From Lysobacter sp. 5GHs7-4 (GTDB lineage: Bacteria; Pseudomonadota; Gammaproteobacteria; Xanthomonadales; Xanthomonadaceae): a stretch of DNA of 64,000 nt. Shown piece by piece: positions 62,534-64,000 of the stretch. The first letter of the stretch is position 1; the number at the start of each line of letters is the position of its first letter. Below the pieces are notes generated by a model. The model did no database searches. It saw nothing but the letters and a program-made list of their open reading frames with translations, and was not told the DNA's origin. The position numbers were made by a program, and so were the translations under genes. The stretch covers positions 1,010,001 to 1,074,000 of the forward strand of contig NZ_CP089924.1 in assembly GCF_021284765.1 (NCBI RefSeq), in the 5' to 3' direction.

Positions 62534-62557
62534 GTAGGAGCGGCGTGAGCCGCGACC
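62534..62557. repeat. Single REP element
   Basis: GTAGGAGCGGCGTGAGCCGC matches the REP units of 8500-8718 with one change; no inverse partner lies nearby. Confidence 0.65.
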
Positions 62558-62621
62558 GCGAATCCCGGTTACCGCGCCTGTCCGGCTCCGATAGCCTCCA
62601 AACTCCGGCGTCGCGCTTTTA

Positions 62622-62663
62622 GCTCCCTCCTTTAACAAAGGAGGGTTGGGGAGGATTTGCTTT
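62622..62663. repeat. Diverged single arm of the 10693 inverted repeat
   Basis: CTCCCTCCTTTAACAAAGG followed by GGGTTGGGGAGGATTTGCTT is one arm of the repeat at 10693-10800 with scattered changes. Confidence 0.6.
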
Positions 62664-62721
62664 TGTTGTTGCTCTGCTGCTTCTGACCGAAGGTCAAAGG
62701 CTTCCGCCTGCTGCGCATGCG

Positions 62722-62846
62722 GGTCACTTTCTCTTGCTAGCCCAAGAGAAAGTAACCAAAGAGAAGGGCTTGAGCCCAGAGCTCCCGTGTGGCTTCGGTT
62801 CTGGCGCGGGGATTTTTCGATAAGACATCCCTGTCTTATCGAAAAA
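62722..62846. repeat. Two perfect or near-perfect hairpins in non-coding DNA
   Basis: GGTCACTTTCTCTTG and CAAGAGAAAGTAACC (62722-62757) form a 15-bp stem with one mismatch. TTTTTCGATAAGACA and TGTCTTATCGAAAAA (62813-62846) form a perfect 15-bp stem with a TCCC loop. They belong to repeats scattered in this kind of genome. Together with the neighbouring repeats they fill the 62420-63097 gap, which holds no gene I can support. Confidence 0.7.
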
Positions 62847-62930
62847 CGGCGCGCGTCCTGCGCGCCGCCCTCCGGGTCTGGGAATGGTCGTGTGGCTTCG
62901 GTTCTATGGACTTCAATGCCGGAGCACACT

Positions 62931-62985
<55 letters not shown>

Positions 62986-63024
62986 GGGCGCTGCGACGCA
63001 ATCGTGCCGCCGAATTCCAGCCAA

Positions 63025-63057
63025 CAAAAAACCCGGTAGCTCGCGCTACCGGGTTTC
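63025..63057 (-). terminator. Rho-independent terminator of the phasin gene
   Basis: AAACCCGGTAGC and GCTACCGGGTTT pair perfectly around TCGC, with an A-run on the plus strand that is a T-run on the minus strand. It lies 40 bp after the phasin stop. Confidence 0.88.
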
Positions 63058-63097
63058 GTGTCCGTCGGGGGTACGACGAGGAGAGAGACGTTGCGGA

Positions 63098-63502
63098 TTA
63101 CTTGGCGGCGACCTTGGCGGTGGCGGCCTTGGTGGCCTTCTCGACGTTGGCCTGGGTGGTCTTGGCGGCCGACTCGATCTGCGACTTGGCCAGCTCGCCG
63201 ATGGCTTCGTTGGCCTTCAGGGTGCGGCCGAAGACTTCCTGGTTGGTGCTGACGGCGCGCTCGACGTTCTCGCGGGCGACCTGCACGCCCTTCGGCCACA
63301 GGGTCTTGAGGGCGTCGAAGTCGCGGGCTTCGGCGGCTTCGCCGAAGAAAGCGAAGGTGGCGTTGACACGGTCTTCGATCGCGGCCAGCTGCAGGCCGAA
63401 CACGGCCTCGGCGTTGTCGAGGGTCAGACGGTTGACCTGAGCAGCCGTGTCAGCGAACTGACGCGTCGCGGCGGCGAACTGCTCGTTGAACTGCTGGTAC
63501 AT
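63098..63502 (-). CDS. Phasin family protein
   Basis: A 134-aa amphipathic helical protein. The N-terminus MYQQFNEQFAAATRQFADTAAQVNRLTLDNAEAVFGLQLAAIEDRVNATFAFFGEA has the phasin domain pattern, and the C-terminus is a Lys/Ala-rich tail (KATKAATAKVAAK), as in granule-associated phasins. Phasins coat polyhydroxyalkanoate granules; no pha gene lies nearby. A good AGGAG precedes the ATG. Confidence 0.9.
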   Translation of the reverse strand: MYQQFNEQFAAATRQFADTAAQVNRLTLDNAEAVFGLQLAAIEDRVNATFAFFGEAAEARDFDALKTLWPKGVQVARENVERAVSTNQEVFGRTLKANEAIGELAKSQIESAAKTTQANVEKATKAATAKVAAK

Positions 63503-63736
63503 GGCGTGCTCCTGAGATTCGGGTGGTCCGGGCAGGGATCGCTCGGATTGTGCGGTGCAGCATAATCCCGGCTTTGTTGCGATGCAACATCGAACCGACG
63601 AACGGTTGCCGGCTGTTCATTCAGCCTTTTCAATCAATGGCTTGCGTGCGCCGCGGGCATCCGGCGCGGCTCAGGATCGACCGCGGCCATGACCGCGCGA
63701 TGACGGACGGCGGCGCCGGGCCGCCGTTCCAGGGGC

Positions 63737-64000
63737 TCAGCCGCGGTAGCGGCAGCCGGAGGTGCAGGTCTCGTGGACCACGATCTCGCTCAGCAGCGGC
63801 AGCGCCGGCTTCAGGCGCTCCCAGATCCACACCGCCAGCCGCTCGCTGGTCGGATTTTCCAGGCCGGGGATGTCGTTGAGGTAGTGGTGGTCGAGCTGGT
63901 CGTACAGCGGTTGGAACGCCTTTTTGACGTCGCCGAAGTCCATCACCCAGCCGCTGTGCTCGCCCAGCTCGCCTTCCAGGTGCACCTCGACCCGGAACGA
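63737..64000 (-). CDS. queD: 6-carboxytetrahydropterin synthase, 3' part (runs off the right edge)
   Basis: Eighty-seven codons of the C-terminal part are visible; the start is outside the window. [29 protein letters not shown] is the QueD/PTPS core with its metal and catalytic His-His-Asp segment, and [37 protein letters not shown] has the Glu of the pterin pocket. QueD makes the queuosine precursor. Confidence 0.9.
   Translation of the reverse strand, partial: SFRVEVHLEGELGEHSGWVMDFGDVKKAFQPLYDQLDHHYLNDIPGLENPTSERLAVWIWERLKPALPLLSEIVVHETCTSGCRYRG

Overview
The window is from a high-G+C gammaproteobacterium of the Lysobacteraceae (Xanthomonadaceae). Lysobacter is my best guess, from codon use, the F1Fo-ATPase/glmU/glmS gene order, GTAGGAGCGGC-type REPINs, and attC sites resembling those of Xanthomonas integrons. 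This is inference from one window, not a database match. Two stretches, about 22.6-30.3 kb and 30.3-42 kb, have visibly lower G+C than their surroundings and are acquired DNA.

Layout. 0-1 kb: end of an outer-membrane protein gene and a small DUF2061 membrane protein behind a perfect Fur box. 1.0-8.4 kb: complete atpIBEFHAGDC operon with promoter and terminator. 8.4-10.9 kb: two REPINs, a GtrA-like protein, glmU and a long inverted repeat. 10.9-20.7 kb (minus strand): a MacAB-like export operon (adaptor, a 79-aa unknown, ATPase, two permeases), then a DUF885 peptidase and an NtrC-family regulator/kinase pair. A sigma-54 promoter and palindromic upstream sites lie in front of the operon, suggesting the pair controls it. 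20.7-22.6 kb: glmS.

The 7.7-kb element at 22567-30260 sits exactly in the glmS stop region. It carries two overlapping serine recombinases, a Rep-like protein, a chain of small overlapping genes and a one-polypeptide restriction-modification enzyme. Joining its two ends in silico gives a 50-bp site with 21-bp inverted arms (one mismatch) around an 8-bp spacer. The same core encodes the shared C-terminus SVTVE of both GlmS and the large recombinase. Directly behind it, 30.3-41.8 kb is an array of 27 attC-type sites and about 26 gene cassettes, all on the plus strand, with no integron integrase in the window. Most cassette genes are short and unknown; a few are recognisable (two DUF6869-like paralogues, a DUF4272-like lipoprotein, a P-loop protein, an HNH-like protein, zinc-ribbon proteins).

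42-64 kb returns to chromosome-type DNA: small secreted and membrane proteins, a SnoaL-like protein, a CPA1 Na+/H+ antiporter, a DUF4189 protein, a cardiolipin-synthase-like PLD enzyme, a DUF1772 protein, a PD40-repeat protein with a duplicated-domain partner, a LysR regulator, btuB under a cobalamin riboswitch, a TfoX-C protein with fRMsr, a TMEM175-like protein with bioD, an RND efflux adaptor and pump, a phasin, and the 3' part of queD. No rRNA, tRNA or CRISPR array was seen.
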